A DNA stretch of 64,000 nucleotides from Burkholderia sp. MS389 (GTDB lineage Bacteria > Pseudomonadota > Gammaproteobacteria > Burkholderiales > Burkholderiaceae). The position numbers and the translations under genes were made by a program. Below the pieces are notes generated by a model, which saw only the letters and a list, made by a program, of their open reading frames with translations, was not told the origin of the DNA and searched no databases. Below, in pieces: positions 61,411 through 64,000 of this stretch (position 1 is its first letter; each line of letters begins with the position of its first letter). The stretch spans positions 930,001-994,000 of the forward strand of contig NZ_CP045995.1 in assembly GCF_016899425.1 (NCBI RefSeq), written 5' to 3'.

Positions 61411-61554
61411 CTACCTGTACGACTCAAAGCAGTGATAGTCCGGGAAGTTGAACTGCGAGTTGCCGCAGTACAGCACACCGGCCAGGTTGGTACACCCGCT
61501 CAATGTGAACATGATTGCTCCCGCAACCGACGCTTTCCAGCCAACATGCAACAT
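61411..61554 (-). CDS. Small lipoprotein (47 aa)
   Basis: This short ORF encodes a 47-residue protein with a short signal and lipobox: MLHVGWKASVAGAIMFTLSGC with Cys21, followed by TNLAGVLYCGNSQFNFPD and a C-terminus ending CFESYR. Two further cysteines (YCG and HCF) could form a disulfide after export. A G-rich stretch (GGGGGCGAG) lies directly before the ATG, closer than ideal. The lipobox and signal order make chance unlikely. It lies alone between DUF2848 and rtcB genes. No family is recognised. Confidence 0.6.
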   Translation of the reverse strand: MLHVGWKASVAGAIMFTLSGCTNLAGVLYCGNSQFNFPDYHCFESYR

Positions 61555-61766
61555 CTCGCCCCCGTTTCCCGTTGATCGACGTTGACGACATGATGCTCAT
61601 CGGATGCATGCGGGTATGTGGAAAATTGTTGTCCCGCGGGTGCTTCGATTCTGTCTGACGCACTCCGGTGTCGGGCATGGCCCGATGCACCGGAAAGCGG
61701 TCGAGGTGCATGGCTGCGCCTGGCGCAGAAAATGGCGGCGACGCAACGCGCACGCGCCGCCGCCCG

Positions 61767-63158
61767 TCACGCCTTGAACGTGATCCACGGTTTCAGCCGG
61801 ACCGCACTGCGGATCAGCCCGGCCTGCTCCTGCGCGTCGATCACCGGCCCGATCGGCTTGTAGGCGTCCGGCGCCTCCTCGATCCGGCGTTCGTCGCGCA
61901 ACGTCACGCATCGCCATGTACCGGGCGCCTGCTCGGCACGCATCCTTCGCAACGCCTGACGGCGCACGCTCCGGCCCGCGCCGTGGCTGCATGACCACAG
62001 CCAGTCGGGATGGCCGAGCCCGGTGGCCAGAAACGACGCGTCGCCCATCGAGCCGGGAATCAGCGCGAGATCGCCATCGCGCGCGGGTGTCGCGCCCTTG
62101 CGGTGGATGTTCATGCCGTTCTCGCGCAGCACGACATTGTGCGGCACATCGACCACGAGCGCCGAACCGGTCGCGCCGGTCAGTTCCGCCAGCTCCTTGC
62201 GCACCATTTCCGCGAGGACGACGCGGTTCAGCCATGCATAGCGCGCGGCCGTGCCCATCGCGACGAGGTATTCGCGCGCCAGTTCGCCGGACAGACCGTA
62301 CAGGCCGCTCTCCGGATGCCTGACGCCGGCCGGCCATGCGGCACGCGCGCGATCCATCCAGCGCCGCCCGACGTAGAAGCCGACATCGCGCGAGCCGCTG
62401 TGAATCATCACGACGACATCGTCCTTCGCGATCCCGGCGCGGTACGCCACATGCCGGTCGAACACCGCGTCGACGATCTGGAGTTCGACGAAATGGTTGC
62501 CCGAGCCCGGCGTGCCCAGGCTCGGGTCGCGAAACATGTCGCGCGAGCCGACGTGCGCGTCCGGCGCATACTTCGCGCTGCCGTCGAACCCGGCGAGACC
62601 GATGCACGACGACAGTTCAGCGGCCAGCCGGTCGCGGTCGACCTGCTGCCACAGCCCCTGCCGCGCCACGCGGTCGATGAATGCCGCCGGGCCCGCGTCG
62701 AACAGCGCGCGAAATGCGTCGCCACCGACCGGCACGTCCCGGCGATCCGCGAGAATCGCACGGGTCAGCCGCTCGACGAGCGCCGCTTCGAATGGTGCGA
62801 GGGCCGAGCGCTTGAGACCCGTCGTGACGAGGCGCATCCCGCAGTTGATGTCGGTGCCGATCGCGGCCGGAATCACGAACGCGTCGTCGGTCGCGACGAT
62901 CGAGCCGACCGGCGCGACGCCGCCCGGATGGAAATCGGGCGTCGCGCATGCCTTGCAGACGCCGTGGTGGCCATCAGGCGACCTGACCGCGGCGAACGCG
63001 AGCAGTTGCTGCACGGCCTTCTCCTCGAGCGGGAGCGAATCGGGCAGCAGCACGGAAGCCTGCGACTGTTCATTGCGCAAATGGTAGATGCCGGCCTGAT
63101 GGTCGACATGGATGCCTTGCCGCTGCAAGGCTTTTTTCAGACGAGGGAAAGTAGACAT
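61767..63158 (-). CDS. rtcB: RNA-splicing ligase RtcB family protein
   Basis: This 463-residue GTP- and manganese-dependent ligase joins 2',3'-cyclic phosphate or 3'-phosphate ends to 5'-OH RNA ends. The metal motif GTDINCGMR, GTPGSGNHFVELQ, MIHSGSRDVG and the guanylylated histidine in CSHGAGRSVRR (His392) are all present. HGAGR is followed by SVRR where many homologues have xxSR. No rtcA or rtcR is adjacent, so it lacks the usual repair operon. Its leader contains a terminator-like hairpin and an outer stem reaching the start codon, and no Shine-Dalgarno is visible. Confidence 0.93.
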   Translation of the reverse strand: MSTFPRLKKALQRQGIHVDHQAGIYHLRNEQSQASVLLPDSLPLEEKAVQQLLAFAAVRSPDGHHGVCKACATPDFHPGGVAPVGSIVATDDAFVIPAAIGTDINCGMRLVTTGLKRSALAPFEAALVERLTRAILADRRDVPVGGDAFRALFDAGPAAFIDRVARQGLWQQVDRDRLAAELSSCIGLAGFDGSAKYAPDAHVGSRDMFRDPSLGTPGSGNHFVELQIVDAVFDRHVAYRAGIAKDDVVVMIHSGSRDVGFYVGRRWMDRARAAWPAGVRHPESGLYGLSGELAREYLVAMGTAARYAWLNRVVLAEMVRKELAELTGATGSALVVDVPHNVVLRENGMNIHRKGATPARDGDLALIPGSMGDASFLATGLGHPDWLWSCSHGAGRSVRRQALRRMRAEQAPGTWRCVTLRDERRIEEAPDAYKPIGPVIDAQEQAGLIRSAVRLKPWITFKA

Positions 63159-63172
63159 CGCTGCTGGAAATG

Positions 63173-63218
63173 AAAAAGGTACGACGCGACCTCCGGCATT
63201 CCGGCGGTCGTGGGTACC
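63173..63218 (-). terminator. Intrinsic terminator or attenuator before rtcB
   Basis: On the minus strand a branched GC-rich hairpin (GGTAC/GTACC outer, CGACC/GGTCG middle, CCGG/CCGG tip) is followed by five T's (63173-63177), a standard intrinsic terminator form. It lies 20-60 bases upstream of the rtcB start and 70 bases past the epimerase stop. An enclosing CGCTGCTG/CAGCAGCG stem (63159-63166 with 63225-63232) abuts the rtcB ATG. Confidence 0.6.
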
Positions 63219-63289
63219 TTCCTGCAGCAGCGTCGAGGAAGGAAGCGCGGATCATAGCAGAGCCGCGCGACATCCGCGACGACCGTTGC

Positions 63290-64000
63290 TCACCCGAGAC
63301 ACCCGAGCCCCGCCAGCGTCGCCTCCACCGCCGTCTCGAGCGGCGTCACCGGCTCGCGGCCGAGCACCGCGGTCACACGCGCGTTGTCCATCCGGATCGG
63401 TTCGCGCCACAGGTAACGCATCTCGAGCAATTCGCGCATCGTCGTGACGAACGGCGCGGCCACCCACACGAGCCACCACGGGAAATCGCGCAGCGCCGGC
63501 CGCATGCCGTGCCGTTGCGCGATGCGTTGCACGGCCTGCGCCATCTGCATGCCGTCTTCATCCCAATGCCCGCCCAGATGAAAACGCGCGAACGGCTCCA
63601 GCGTCTGGCGGCGCTCGATCAGCTCGAGCATCGTGCGGGCCACGTCCGGCACATACGACCATTGATGGCCGACGCCGCGGCTCGGCACGCTGATGGCCGA
63701 AACGGGCCGCCCCGGCTTGATCAGCCCCTGCGAGAACCAGCTGTTGCCTAGCTGCGGTCCGAAGAAATCACCGGCACGCACGACGATCGAACGCACGCCG
63801 TGCACGCTGGCGTCCTGCAGCCGGCGCTCCAGTTCGACGCGGATCGCGCCCTTGCGCGTCGCCGGATGCTGCGGCGCATCTTCCCGCAGCACCGGAAACG
63901 CATCGACGCCGAAGTTGTAGACCGTGCCCGGCAGCACGACGGTGGCCTGCACGGTCCGAGCCGCCGCGATCGTGTTGTCGATCATCGGCAGCACCTGCGT
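63290..64000 (-). CDS. NAD-dependent epimerase/dehydratase family protein, truncated by window edge
   Basis: The visible 234 or more residues are the middle and C-terminus of an extended short-chain dehydrogenase-like protein; the N-terminal cofactor motif lies beyond the window. TVVLPGTVYNFGVDAFPVLREDAPQHPATRKGAIRVELERRL fits the epimerase core, with YN in place of the usual YxxxK region being unclear at this edge. VRAGDFFGPQLGNSWFSQGL and SYVPDVARTMLEL are typical of NAD-dependent epimerase families acting on sugars or quinone-like substrates. It is upstream of rtcB on the same strand, separated by a terminator-like hairpin. Confidence 0.8.
   Translation of the reverse strand, partial: TQVLPMIDNTIAAARTVQATVVLPGTVYNFGVDAFPVLREDAPQHPATRKGAIRVELERRLQDASVHGVRSIVVRAGDFFGPQLGNSWFSQGLIKPGRPVSAISVPSRGVGHQWSYVPDVARTMLELIERRQTLEPFARFHLGGHWDEDGMQMAQAVQRIAQRHGMRPALRDFPWWLVWVAAPFVTTMRELLEMRYLWREPIRMDNARVTAVLGREPVTPLETAVEATLAGLGCLG

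Noticed and set aside
1-64000. CRISPR arrays, tRNA/rRNA genes, insertion sequences, integrase or attachment sites
   Set aside because: None were found by eye; no regularly spaced repeats, cloverleaf-like genes, transposase motifs or terminal repeats were recognised, including at the edges of the low-GC cassette.

Overview
The DNA is GC-rich, with dense, often overlapping genes and strong GC3 bias. The gene families (SoxR-linked RND pump, DUF3331 and DUF2848 proteins, many LysR/AraC/LacI regulators, OmpC-like porin, T6SS VgrG island) fit Burkholderia, probably the cepacia complex and probably a secondary replicon. This assignment is inference from content; no marker gene fixes the species. No tRNA, rRNA, CRISPR array, insertion sequence or replication origin was seen.

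Layout. 0.3-1.5 kb: MarR regulator and glutathione S-transferase with a shared operator motif. 1.7-8.2 kb: three-gene RND efflux operon divergent from soxR, with a textbook SoxR box. 8.2-12.5 kb: SDR/LysR pair, TetR divergent from a type II NADH dehydrogenase, and a DUF3331 protein. 12.5-17 kb: glutamate/dicarboxylate symporter, gamma-glutamyltransferase and an RpiR regulator. 17.1-31.3 kb: a 14-kb one-strand type VI secretion island in the order vgrG, bifunctional peptidoglycan-hydrolase effector, three secreted immunity candidates, PAAR, a membrane protein with a thiolase-like C-terminus, tssM, tssF, tssJ. 31.9-35.3 kb: two-gene ABC importer plus a small ORF. 35.5-38.2 kb: Tat-exported phosphoesterase, cupredoxin and a secreted alpha/beta hydrolase. 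38.5-41.2 kb: ArsR regulator with an old-yellow-enzyme reductase, GNAT, LysE exporter. 41.2-47.7 kb: PI-PLC-like protein, LacI, ABC sugar uptake genes without an ATPase, porin. 47.9-55 kb: AraC, DUF3156, amino-acid/amine permease, class III transaminase, aldehyde dehydrogenase and LuxR, tied together by a 13-14 bp motif found in three intergenic regions. 55.2-61.4 kb: zinc metallopeptidase, then SDR, LysR, EthD-like, MFS and DUF2848 genes resembling a small catabolic cluster. 61.4-64 kb: a 47-aa lipoprotein, rtcB with an unusual leader, and a truncated NAD-dependent epimerase.

The region most worth study is the T6SS island. It carries only a subset of core genes (tssJ, tssF, tssM, with no tssB/C, hcp, tssK/L/G/E or clpV), so it probably plugs into a complete apparatus elsewhere. 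Its centre is a 3-kb low-GC cassette that begins inside the effector gene, at the GH19-like toxin domain, and ends just before PAAR. This looks like a swapped toxin tip with its immunity genes set into a conserved delivery scaffold.
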